Origin: a virus
Virus record (IMG/VR): IMGVR_UViG_3300025168_000115
Coordinates: 1-54,144 of that record
DNA: 54,144 nucleotides
Strand: one strand, 5' to 3'
Positions within the stretch are counted from its first letter, which is position 1. Every line of letters begins with the position of its first letter. The notes beneath the pieces are model-generated. The model made no database searches. It was not told the DNA's origin and saw only the letters and a list, made by a program, of their open reading frames with translations. A program made the translations under genes and the position numbers. Of this stretch, positions 6,872-14,281 are shown one piece after another.

Positions 6872-8728
6872 TTAAAATATATCACAGGCTCCACCGCCAC
6901 ATGCAATTTCACCCGACAGATCTGTCTCATCTGTTATTTCAATAACTAGGTCTAGGTCAACATTTTTGACCAACGAGAGCATCTTTTCATATGTCTCAAC
7001 GTCACAGTCTTCATAAGGGGCTTGGACGTAACTGCCCAAATCCATCGGGAGCACGCTTAGGCCATTGTAGACTCCACGGTTAGTCCACATCCACTCTCCA
7101 ACAGTTTCCCACTCATCATCTTTGATGCTTACTGTAGCTGAGACGTTGTGAGTGTTGTTCCCTTTCTTGTGGCCGGGCTTGATCCACTCACAAGAAACCT
7201 TTTTTACTCTCTCGAGCAAATCAAGTGCTGTTTCGTGGCGCGTTATTGCCCCTTCAGGAGCTTTTTGCGGCACAGATAGGATAGCAGTGTCGTGTGGTCT
7301 AAAGCGACAGTCCTCGATGAGCTCAGGCAGGTTATTGACGAGATACGAATAGATTGCTTCACCCTTTCCAACGCGAAGTCTTCTAATATAATAGTCATTG
7401 TGCCAAGCGTGAATTCCGCTTGATGTACCAAGAGTAAGAGAAGTTGTTCCTGCTGGTTTAACACATGTTTGTCGTGCAGCCTGATTGATACCGGTTTGCA
7501 TTGCGACTTGACGGTTCATCTTTGAGATTTCCAAAGAGGCCTCAGTCATGTTTAACTCAAGCACACCGCCAGATGCAATGCCGGTCATTGAGACGCCGAT
7601 GAGCGCATCTTTCTCGGTTGTACGACGCCAGACAGGTCTAAGGTAATGAAAGTCCGTGTAGGACGCCTGAAGCGTTCCTATGAACGATGCTGCACGAGAG
7701 CGAGCATTTAACTCGTCTTGGGTGTTTACATCTGAGACGTTTATCTCAACCAAGTTGCAGAACTGGTTTGGTCTTAAACCAATCTCACAACATGGATTGC
7801 ATCCCCAATCTTTATCATTGGAAAAGTAGAATCCGGGCTCTCCTGATCGAGACTCTTCGACACGCTTCCATAGACTCATGAAAGTTGGCTTATCAATTCT
7901 ATGTCGCATTACGACTACAGAGTTGTTTGCTCGTCCTCGTTGAGGGTTGAGTTCCCACCATGCCCCTGCTTTTGCCGAGAGCATATCTTCGTCATCAGCA
8001 CTGAATAGAGATATAAGGGCGGCGCGGCGAATACCCCCCGCCAAAACCGCATCCGCAATATAGCAGATGATATCATGAACCTCAATAGTAGTGAGTTTGT
8101 CACCGTTTTCTTTCGCATCTAAAATTCCCTCTATTTTTACTAGACATTCTCTAAGTGGTTGTGGACCGGGTGCCTTACCACCGGATGTAACTAGTCTCGC
8201 ACCTTTCGGACGGATGTCTGAAAAGTCAAAACGTAATCGGGATGTGCCTTTAAAGTAAGACATCATTAGAGCCTTCACGGAATCGGCCCAACCTTCGATA
8301 GAGTCTCCAACTAGAAACCTACGTGTTCGTTTTGATGATGGTCTATGTATCTCAGGGAGACTTTCTACGTGATGGTGTTGTACTGAATAGCCGACGCCTG
8401 TTCCTCCAAGCAGTAGGAACATGATCTCTCCGAACACTCGGGGATCATCTGCAGGTGTGTATGCGCAATTAAAGATGCGGTTTGGAGAAACCTCAATTGG
8501 CTTTCCTCCGAACTGCATTGAACGCATAGATGGTAAGACCTGCTTGTCGTAGACAAACTTATAGTTCTCACGAATTTCTTGTTCTAAACTGGGAAATTTT
8601 TTGATGTGCATTTGCATGTTTCTGGTAACTAATTCGTCCCAGTTCTCTCGGCGGTGTTCCTTTTCCATGTATCGTGCATACTTCATGTGGACGGTGATGT
8701 CCGATAAAATCTTCTTCTCTAAATCCAT
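6872..8728 (-). CDS. nrdJ: Class II (B12-dependent) ribonucleotide reductase
   Basis: 618 residues. Characteristic elements appear in order: VLPSMRSMQFGG, NRIFNCAYTPADD with the first active-site Cys, FLLLGGTGVGYSVQ, the radical-site region CNLVEINVSD, then GTSSGIH. The C-terminus ends in ACGGGACDIF with a redox Cys pair. No partner small subunit is present, as expected for a monomeric adenosylcobalamin enzyme. It reduces ribonucleotides to deoxyribonucleotides for replication and works under aerobic or anaerobic conditions if the host supplies B12. AGGAG lies before the ATG. It sits between the replicative helicase and the Hc1-like gene. T4 itself carries class I and III enzymes, so this is a replacement. 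Confidence 0.9.
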   Translation of the reverse strand: MDLEKKILSDITVHMKYARYMEKEHRRENWDELVTRNMQMHIKKFPSLEQEIRENYKFVYDKQVLPSMRSMQFGGKPIEVSPNRIFNCAYTPADDPRVFGEIMFLLLGGTGVGYSVQHHHVESLPEIHRPSSKRTRRFLVGDSIEGWADSVKALMMSYFKGTSRLRFDFSDIRPKGARLVTSGGKAPGPQPLRECLVKIEGILDAKENGDKLTTIEVHDIICYIADAVLAGGIRRAALISLFSADDEDMLSAKAGAWWELNPQRGRANNSVVVMRHRIDKPTFMSLWKRVEESRSGEPGFYFSNDKDWGCNPCCEIGLRPNQFCNLVEINVSDVNTQDELNARSRAASFIGTLQASYTDFHYLRPVWRRTTEKDALIGVSMTGIASGGVLELNMTEASLEISKMNRQVAMQTGINQAARQTCVKPAGTTSLTLGTSSGIHAWHNDYYIRRLRVGKGEAIYSYLVNNLPELIEDCRFRPHDTAILSVPQKAPEGAITRHETALDLLERVKKVSCEWIKPGHKKGNNTHNVSATVSIKDDEWETVGEWMWTNRGVYNGLSVLPMDLGSYVQAPYEDCDVETYEKMLSLVKNVDLDLVIEITDETDLSGEIACGGGACDIF

Positions 8729-8752
8729 TACTTACTCCTGTAAATGTTTGTT

Positions 8753-10108
8753 TTATTTTCCTGCTTTCGCATATTTGTCTTTGAGCATTTGCAACGCATC
8801 CGACGTTGATTGCATTCTCTCTGCTGATTCGTCTCTGTCCAATATCTTGATGGTAACGTCAGACCAATCAACGAAAGCATCAAACACAAGGCCATCTGGG
8901 CCGTTCCGATTCTTCGCAACGAAAAGGCGGCCCTTGTTCGCTTGCTTGTCTTGCACAGTTCTCGATAGAGAAAAGATAAAGTCAGCAACGAAACACTTGT
9001 TAAACGCTTCAGAGATCGCTTCCATAGTGATAACTTCAGCATTGAGACCTCCTCGGTTTGTTTGAGATGCAGTCCAACAAGGGATCTCATAAGACTGAGC
9101 AAGCCCACGAAGACCTTCGTAGGTCTCCTCTAACTCATGACGCTTCTCTCCGGTTGCCCGTGGAGGTCGCAATAAGTCGGCATAGTCAACCAAGATCATA
9201 TCAGGCTCAATGCCTCTCTTCCGTAATTTCTCAATGTGATTTTTGAGAGTTGAAACGGAAGCTGATTTGGTTGGATACTCTTTGATAATTAGAGTACCTT
9301 GAAGGTCTTTTACTTTATTGACGATTTCTTTTTGTCTCTCTTTGTGTTCCTGAAGTGGTACGTCAGTTATACAGCAATCAAATCGTTGACCAACTGTCGT
9401 ATCTTTAAGTTCCAAAGTGTAATAAACGACAGTCTTGCCTTGCAAGAGAGCCTGTGTGGCCAAGTGAACGAGAACCATTGACTTTCCAGCACCTGTTGGA
9501 GCTACAACTACACCAAGTTCTGATTTGCCAAGGCCGCCCTTAACAATCTCATCCATTCGAGCCCATCCTGTTGAAATAGGATCTCTTGTTACAGATTCAA
9601 AACGCTTGAGTAGATCTTTACGGAAGTCATGACCAAAATTATTATCTGTACCAAGGACGAGTGCATCTTTGATAAGTTTCTCTATTTCCTCAAAGGAGGA
9701 AGACTTTAACAACGCTGCTGATTTCATCATTGCTTGCTTTAAGACTTGTTTACGACAGAAATCAATAGATTTGTCCTTGATGAAATCAAGTTCTTCTACT
9801 CCGTCAGATGTATGAATACGAGCGTAGAACTCTCTCACATCTTTTTGCGTAGCTTTATCATGGTGATTTAATTCTGTTCGCAACAAAGTCATCATCACTT
9901 CGTTATTTGGATGAGTATTATATTTGTTGCGATAGTTAATCAATGTTTGTGCGAAAATTTGCAAATACTTCTTTTCAAAGAAGGTGATATCTAAAACTTC
10001 CGTAATTTGATCGAAAAATGGTCGATCCTCCAACATGAGTTGGCATAAGTTTTCTTGAAAGTTTTTTCCGAAACGCATAAAGGTTTCGCTCTTGTTAAAT
10101 TCGTTCAT
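8753..10108 (-). CDS. DnaB-like replicative helicase (gp41-type)
   Basis: 451 residues. The C-terminal RecA-like core has Walker A APTGAGKS (about residues 205-212), Walker B DMILVDYADLLRP and a sensor region with WTASQTNRGG, the order found in DnaB/gp41 helicases. The N-terminal 180 residues are helical, as in the ring-collar domain. It unwinds DNA ahead of the fork, normally with a DnaG/gp61 primase that is not in this window. A consensus early promoter lies just upstream. It is followed after 24 bases by nrdJ. Confidence 0.85.
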   Translation of the reverse strand: MNEFNKSETFMRFGKNFQENLCQLMLEDRPFFDQITEVLDITFFEKKYLQIFAQTLINYRNKYNTHPNNEVMMTLLRTELNHHDKATQKDVREFYARIHTSDGVEELDFIKDKSIDFCRKQVLKQAMMKSAALLKSSSFEEIEKLIKDALVLGTDNNFGHDFRKDLLKRFESVTRDPISTGWARMDEIVKGGLGKSELGVVVAPTGAGKSMVLVHLATQALLQGKTVVYYTLELKDTTVGQRFDCCITDVPLQEHKERQKEIVNKVKDLQGTLIIKEYPTKSASVSTLKNHIEKLRKRGIEPDMILVDYADLLRPPRATGEKRHELEETYEGLRGLAQSYEIPCWTASQTNRGGLNAEVITMEAISEAFNKCFVADFIFSLSRTVQDKQANKGRLFVAKNRNGPDGLVFDAFVDWSDVTIKILDRDESAERMQSTSDALQMLKDKYAKAGK

Positions 10109-10138
10109 TTGTCCTCCCAGACTTTTATCGGTTATATA

Positions 10139-10167
10139 ATTATAACCTATAACGGTTCACTTGTCAA
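10139..10167 (-). promoter_or_regulatory. Early sigma70-type promoter (helicase gene)
   Basis: TTGACA at 10167-10162, a 17-base spacer, and a perfect TATAAT at 10144-10139. It drives the helicase and probably nrdJ. Unlike its siblings it lacks the TGT before the -10. Confidence 0.85.
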
Positions 10168-10173
10168 GTTTTT

Positions 10174-11124
10174 TCACTTATTTATTCTTCGAAACACCAA
10201 CTGCAAGTCTGTGAAGTTGAGATGGCCGGCATCATCAACAAAGAGCATTTGTGTGAACTTTATTTTATTGAATGTTGGTTCGAAGTCATTGATTGCTTTT
10301 TTGATGATCTCTCGATTCATCGGCCTGATGTTTGGGAATTGTAATTGCATGATCGCATAGTTGTCTTTGATTAACTGCTCATCCTTTTGAATGTTCTCGT
10401 GGATCTTAAGCTTTTTTCCGACCATCACACAGTCCTTTACAATATCTCCGACTTCATATTCGTCCTCTCTGATGAGATAGGGGAACCGCTTCGCAATAGT
10501 CTTAAGACCTGCTCCTTTGATCCCCGGTAAATTGTCCGACGAATCGCCAGCGATGGCTCGTGCTAATGCGAAGTTCTTTGGGTGAATCTTGAATTGTTCT
10601 ACGACAGTTTGTTCAGTTACAATTTTTTTCTGAATTGGTCGGTAAATTTGAACATCATCTCGACATAATTGAAAAAAGTCTTTGTCACTTGATATGATTG
10701 TCTTTTTCCAACCGGCATACTTTGGATGATTAATTACTAACGCAATAATATCATCCGCTTCCGTAAAGTCTGCAACAAGTTGGATCACAGGCATTTCATT
10801 TAGATATTCCATAAGTCTAATTTGCTGATATCCTTTATTGGCCTCTTCTTTGTCTTCAGGTATATCTATCATTCTTCGGTTGAATCTCACCGGTTTTCTT
10901 CCGCCTTTGTAGTTCTTGTTCATCGAACGTCGTCTCTGAGAGCCTTCATGGCCATCCCAGGCTATTATAACCTCATCAGCAGTAAAGTCCCTAGCTACCT
11001 TCTGAAGGCTCTTTAAGAAGCCTATGGTGCCCCCGATGGGCATACCATTTTTGTCCAGCTGTGGGCTTATTACATAGCTACGCAAAAACATGTTCAGCGC
11101 ATCGATTATTATTACATTTTTCAT
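10174..11124 (-). CDS. 5'-3' exonuclease / flap endonuclease (T4 RNase H type)
   Basis: 316 residues. FEN-family acidic clusters are visible in order: NVIIIDALNMF near the start, IIAWDGHEGSQRR, TEADDIIA near residue 121, SSDKDFFQL, and the helix-hairpin-helix GDSSDNLPGIKGAGLKTI around residues 193-210. The enzyme removes RNA primers and 5' flaps at the lagging strand. It stands in for the 5' nuclease domain of bacterial Pol I, fitting the polymerase-only family A enzyme at 20633. It overlaps the AlaRS-like gene by 4 bases, so both share the promoter at 12004. A 21-base piece of it recurs at 12099. Confidence 0.9.
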   Translation of the reverse strand: MKNVIIIDALNMFLRSYVISPQLDKNGMPIGGTIGFLKSLQKVARDFTADEVIIAWDGHEGSQRRRSMNKNYKGGRKPVRFNRRMIDIPEDKEEANKGYQQIRLMEYLNEMPVIQLVADFTEADDIIALVINHPKYAGWKKTIISSDKDFFQLCRDDVQIYRPIQKKIVTEQTVVEQFKIHPKNFALARAIAGDSSDNLPGIKGAGLKTIAKRFPYLIREDEYEVGDIVKDCVMVGKKLKIHENIQKDEQLIKDNYAIMQLQFPNIRPMNREIIKKAINDFEPTFNKIKFTQMLFVDDAGHLNFTDLQLVFRRINK

Positions 11125-11984
11125 TTGTCCTCCAGACTTTTTATGAAATCAATATCTATTCCCATGGTGTCGAACCACCACTCGTTGGACTTGTCTTTAA
11201 ACTTGGGTTTGTCCTTGTTTCTATTGTAGTTTTCTACAACCTTGTCTTGTCTCTTCTTCTCCTTAAGGTAGTGTTCATTATCCCAATCTGAACCCAATCT
11301 GTAGAGTTCCCTGAGAAGCTTGCGAAACACATAACCTTGCTCCTTGTTGCTTGGGTAATAACCAGAGTAAAGAAGCTTCTCGCATGCTTGGATTAGGATC
11401 TCTTCCCTTGTCTCTTCGTTATCTCCATTGACGAACATGTTAAGTCTTTGAAGACCAAATCCGACGTCAATGCACGTTCCAAGTGGGTTTACGATGTTTC
11501 CAATCTCGACGTCGTCCTTGAAGAACTCTGTGCAGTAGCCACCAATTTGTCCATCGGTCCACTTGCACTCTTCATCTGGTCTGACTTCTACATCATAGTT
11601 TTCGTAAAGGCTTTTCCAATCCTCCATCTTATCCGGATGGATGGTAACGTAATCTACTTTGATCCCTAGGGTGTCTTCGACGAACTCCATCCAAAAGTCA
11701 ACTGACTGCTGAACCGTAAGAGTCCTGAAAGAGAATAACCCTATCATATCAAAATAAAGATAGTGTGTTCCATCACCTATCTCCTCAAGGTCATTGAGTC
11801 TTATGCATGACTGCACGTTTGCTAGTGTTCCCGTCTCTTCCGACTTAAACCTCTCTTTGAATTGCTGCATTCCTGCAGGGCAAAACAATGTTGTATTGTC
11901 GTAAGGCCGGACATTGTCGTCCAATTGGAATTGAACTCCTTTGCTAGCACAAAAATTTCTATATAAATCAATTATATCTATCAT
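11121..11984 (-). CDS. Alanyl-tRNA synthetase-like catalytic fragment
   Basis: 287 residues from the ATG at 11984, chosen for CGGAGG 7 bases upstream; a longer reading would run through the promoter. It matches the N-terminal third of AlaRS: TTLFCPAGMQQFKERF (31-46), class II motif 2 region QSCIRLNDLEEIG then YFDMIGLFSF (58-86), motif 3 DVGFGLQRL (173-181), and PSNKEQGYVFRKLLREL (211-227), which corresponds to the PSNxGxGYVLRRIIRR start of the tRNA-binding region. The rest of that region, the editing domain and the C-Ala domain are absent (AlaRS is about 875 residues). It probably activates alanine or a related acid; the acceptor is unknown. Confidence 0.75.
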   Translation of the reverse strand: MIDIIDLYRNFCASKGVQFQLDDNVRPYDNTTLFCPAGMQQFKERFKSEETGTLANVQSCIRLNDLEEIGDGTHYLYFDMIGLFSFRTLTVQQSVDFWMEFVEDTLGIKVDYVTIHPDKMEDWKSLYENYDVEVRPDEECKWTDGQIGGYCTEFFKDDVEIGNIVNPLGTCIDVGFGLQRLNMFVNGDNEETREEILIQACEKLLYSGYYPSNKEQGYVFRKLLRELYRLGSDWDNEHYLKEKKRQDKVVENYNRNKDKPKFKDKSNEWWFDTMGIDIDFIKSLEDK

Positions 11985-12003
11985 AATATGTCCTCCGTAT
12001 GAT

Positions 12004-12032
12004 AATATAACATGTCTAAGGCGACGTGTCAA
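12004..12032 (-). promoter_or_regulatory. Early sigma70-type promoter (AlaRS-like gene)
   Basis: TTGACA at 12032-12027, 17-base spacer ending in ACATGT, TATATT at 12009-12004. It lies 20 bases before the AlaRS-like start and also serves the flap endonuclease gene. Confidence 0.85.
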
Positions 12033-12044
12033 GTAAAAAGGGTA

Positions 12045-12089
12045 AAAAAAAACCCCAACTCCGAAGAGAAGGGGTTTATGAGTAACTTC
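12045..12089 (-). terminator. Rho-independent terminator, copy A of a duplicated element
   Basis: The coding strand forms AACCCC ... GGGGTT with an inner CTC-TTCG-GAG stem, followed by nine T. It ends transcription of 12126..12647. The same 45 bases with one mismatch occur at 12690-12734. Confidence 0.85.
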
Positions 12090-12098
12090 ATCGGTGTC

Positions 12099-12119
12099 AA
12101 AGTCCCTAGCAACCTTCTG
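12099..12119 (-). pseudogene. Short duplicated fragment of the flap endonuclease gene
   Basis: These 21 bases match 20 of 21 bases at 10984-11004 inside the flap endonuclease gene and read in frame as QKVARDF; the bases after it still resemble the parent (DTDEV against TADEV). It lies between 12126..12647 and its terminator. It looks like the scar of an unequal recombination event. Too short to be functional. Confidence 0.5.
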
Positions 12120-12125
12120 TTGGTT

Positions 12126-12647
12126 TCATTTTCTTACACCAATTAATTCTTTAATTGCTTCCACTATCATTTGTTTTAGTTTTGCTTCTGTGAGTTGAAA
12201 TAAATTGTTCTCTTGCAGGTCTTTTCTTCTTTTCATTTTATCTTTTAGTTGTTTAATAAATTTATCAATTCTTCTCAAGATTTTTTCTCCATTACGGGCG
12301 TGGTTGGATAGCGCACCTGTGATCGCTGGGATCGTTCTAGGAATACCAGGCCCTCTATGAAAGTCGCCAACACTAAAGATAGGTGTTGGATTGGGATCAT
12401 AATATTTTTCATTTGGATGGCTGAGTTGGATGCCCGGCACCCAGCTGTGGAAAATCCTAACTGCTATGTTTTTTCGTTCGTCTCGTGCTTTTTGCATAGC
12501 GGCGTCTAGTTCATCAACTCTTTGGTAGTAGTCCGGTCCTGGATTTTGGGACATGTTTGCCCATTCTTCGTAGACTTGTCTTACCACCTCTCTGTTTTCT
12601 TCAAGATCCATGATTGCTTGTTCAATAACTTGTCTTTTTGGGTTCAT
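12126..12647 (-). CDS. Hypothetical accessory protein
   Basis: 173 residues, not recognised. Mostly helical at both ends, with a proline/glycine-rich centre (PGIQLSHPNEKYYDPNPTPI, FHRGPGIPRTIPAITG). The C-terminus (LFQLTEAKLKQMIVEAIKEL) is the same kind of amphipathic helix found at the N-terminus of several other proteins in the window. GGAGAA precedes the ATG and an ACTATTTA motif lies 23 bases upstream. It is bracketed by two copies of one terminator and stands between early genes uvsX and the AlaRS-like gene, so it looks like an inserted late gene. Confidence 0.55.
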   Translation of the reverse strand: MNPKRQVIEQAIMDLEENREVVRQVYEEWANMSQNPGPDYYQRVDELDAAMQKARDERKNIAVRIFHSWVPGIQLSHPNEKYYDPNPTPIFSVGDFHRGPGIPRTIPAITGALSNHARNGEKILRRIDKFIKQLKDKMKRRKDLQENNLFQLTEAKLKQMIVEAIKELIGVRK

Positions 12648-12670
12648 CGCGAGTTCTCCATTGATGATAT

Positions 12671-12678
12671 TAAATAGT
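12671..12678 (-). promoter_or_regulatory. Putative late-promoter motif ACTATTTA
   Basis: GCACTATTTAATATC on the coding strand, 23 bases before the start of 12126..12647 and downstream of the uvsX terminator, so this gene would have its own promoter. Confidence 0.45.
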
Positions 12679-12689
12679 GCTTTAAAAAC

Positions 12690-12734
12690 AAAAAAAACCC
12701 CAACTCCGAAGAGAAGGGGTTCATGAGTAACTTC
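12690..12734 (-). terminator. Rho-independent terminator after uvsX, copy B
   Basis: Same hairpin as at 12045-12089: AACCCC/GGGGTT outer stem, CTC-TTCG-GAG inner stem, eight T. It lies immediately after the uvsX stop. Confidence 0.85.
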
Positions 12735-12739
12735 GGGAT

Positions 12740-13846
12740 CTAACCTTCTTCGTCCTCACCTTCAAGTCCAAAGTTCTTGCCTTCAGACTCAAATTTTCTT
12801 ATGATTTCCTCATCCATGATGTCAAGCACAACAGAACGAAACTCTGGTTCTTGCAACTTGTTGATCCATTGCGACTTCTGGAATTTGAATTCCTTTCCAT
12901 TCGCGTCATAAATCTTGTTCCAAGCTCCCGGCTTAAAGCGATCAGAACCTGAGACCCTTAGTGCTTCCAACCACGATTCTTCATCTTGAATTCCGACCGT
13001 ATTTCCCCACAAGATCTTAAAGCCACATGTGCGCCCCTCAGATCCGAAGCGAGACTTCTCAACCTTAACTTTTACCTCAGAGCCAATGCGAACACCGGTT
13101 CCATTAGTTACATAAGAAGCCTTCGCTTTTCGCTTTGTTAACCAAATGCGTAGCGAACAGAAATAACCGATTGCCTTACCGCCTGGAGCAATGTAGGGCG
13201 TGGTCATTGCCTCAGCAATGTTTGAAGTTATGTTGGTCTTAAGCTGATTAATCAACAACATTGTGCATTGGTGATCTGCTAACGGAATAATCAATTTAGG
13301 AAATGCTTTCGCAAAAATCCTTGGTTTCACGGCCATTGTTGACTGGGGATTAAAATCACTTTCCAACTCTTTCTCGGAAGAGGTAGCTGCGATTGAGTCC
13401 CAAATAAACAAAAATTTTGTCTCCGAATACTCCGTCATCAGGTCTTCAATTGTCTCAAGAACTTTCTCGACGGAAACTCCCTGAACATACATGAAGAGGT
13501 TTTCAATATCAACGCCAGAACTCAATAGGAATGCCGGGTCAATAGCAGACTCCGCATCAAAGTAAATGACAAAATGGCCTTTCTTTTGTGCTTGCGCAGC
13601 AATTTGACAAGCCATGTAAGATTTGCCTGCTGATGATAAGCCGGCGATCTCAGTGGCTTTCCCAACGGGAATTCCAGCCATCTTACCTCGACAGATAATA
13701 GAGTCCAACCAGCGTGAACCAGTTGGAATCCATTCTGTGACAGCAGTAGGATTGTCTTCACTAAGGTTGTGTGCTATGTTCAGTCCAACTTTTTTATTGA
13801 TGAACTTCTTCATAGAACTAATGTCAATCTTACCTGCTTTGGTCAT
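12740..13846 (-). CDS. uvsX: UvsX/RecA-type recombinase
   Basis: 368 residues. RecA core with ATEIAGLSSAGKS (Walker A), HFVIYFDAESAID, Walker B KFLFIWDSIAA, LLINQLKTNI and the glycine-rich APGGKAIGYFCSLRIWL region that contacts DNA. The C-terminus is acidic (FGLEGEDEEG), as in RecA/UvsX, where it tempers DNA binding. It drives strand exchange in recombination-dependent replication together with the gp32-like protein at 16370. It is the last gene of an overlapping set with ClpP and two lipoproteins and ends in a strong terminator. Confidence 0.9.
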   Translation of the reverse strand: MTKAGKIDISSMKKFINKKVGLNIAHNLSEDNPTAVTEWIPTGSRWLDSIICRGKMAGIPVGKATEIAGLSSAGKSYMACQIAAQAQKKGHFVIYFDAESAIDPAFLLSSGVDIENLFMYVQGVSVEKVLETIEDLMTEYSETKFLFIWDSIAATSSEKELESDFNPQSTMAVKPRIFAKAFPKLIIPLADHQCTMLLINQLKTNITSNIAEAMTTPYIAPGGKAIGYFCSLRIWLTKRKAKASYVTNGTGVRIGSEVKVKVEKSRFGSEGRTCGFKILWGNTVGIQDEESWLEALRVSGSDRFKPGAWNKIYDANGKEFKFQKSQWINKLQEPEFRSVVLDIMDEEIIRKFESEGKNFGLEGEDEEG

Positions 13847-14040
13847 TACTCTTCACCTTCTTCAGAGCCTTCTTCGGTCTCCTCAGTCTCTTCTTCAGTT
13901 TCCTCTTCGGAACCTTCGGATGCCGTGTCTTCTACTTCTTCAGCAGTTTCTTCGGTTGTCTCTTCAGCATCTACTGCTGTATCTTGTTCTTCTTCTTTGT
14001 CGCCACAGGCCAAGAACATTGTTATTAATAAACTAATCAT
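13846..14040 (-). CDS. Tiny acidic lipoprotein
   Basis: 64 residues. MISLLITMFLACGDKEEE is a short signal peptide with a lipobox (FLAC), so Cys-12 would be lipidated. The mature part is almost only Glu, Thr, Ser and Ala, with an extreme negative charge and no expected fold. It overlaps the similar lipoprotein upstream and abuts uvsX. It would be tethered to the inner or outer membrane. Functions of phage lipoproteins include superinfection exclusion and lysis accessory roles, but nothing in this sequence decides. Confidence 0.7.
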   Translation of the reverse strand: MISLLITMFLACGDKEEEQDTAVDAEETTEETAEEVEDTASEGSEEETEEETEETEEGSEEGEE

Positions 14041-14281
14041 TTGTTACTCCTTCGTTTGTATTAGTAGTTTTGGTTGAAGTCGAAGTGACTTCTGTTTTAG
14101 GTTGCTCAAGTGTGATAGCATTAACATCTTTAGCAACTTCGACTGTAACGTCTGCAGTTTTTTCATTAGTTGTCTCCTTCGTTTCTATTGTAGCAACTTC
14201 GGCTGCTGTAGTTGTGGAGTCTACATTGTTTGTGACTTCCTTCTCTCCGCAAGCAAAGAGCATTGTTAGTAGTAACATCAT
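14033..14281 (-). CDS. Small Thr/Glu-rich lipoprotein
   Basis: 82 residues. MMLLLTMLFACGEKE is a short signal with lipobox LFAC, nearly the same as the next gene. The mature chain is low-complexity, rich in Thr, Glu, Val and Ala, and less acidic than its neighbour. The shared signal and gene overlap point to duplication followed by divergence. It overlaps the end of the ClpP-like gene by 4 bases. Membrane-anchored, unknown role. Confidence 0.7.
   Translation of the reverse strand: MMLLLTMLFACGEKEVTNNVDSTTTAAEVATIETKETTNEKTADVTVEVAKDVNAITLEQPKTEVTSTSTKTTNTNEGVTND

Noticed and set aside
6872-8728. Intein or split in the ribonucleotide reductase
   Set aside because: The frame runs continuously at normal length with all motifs in order and no intein splice motifs.
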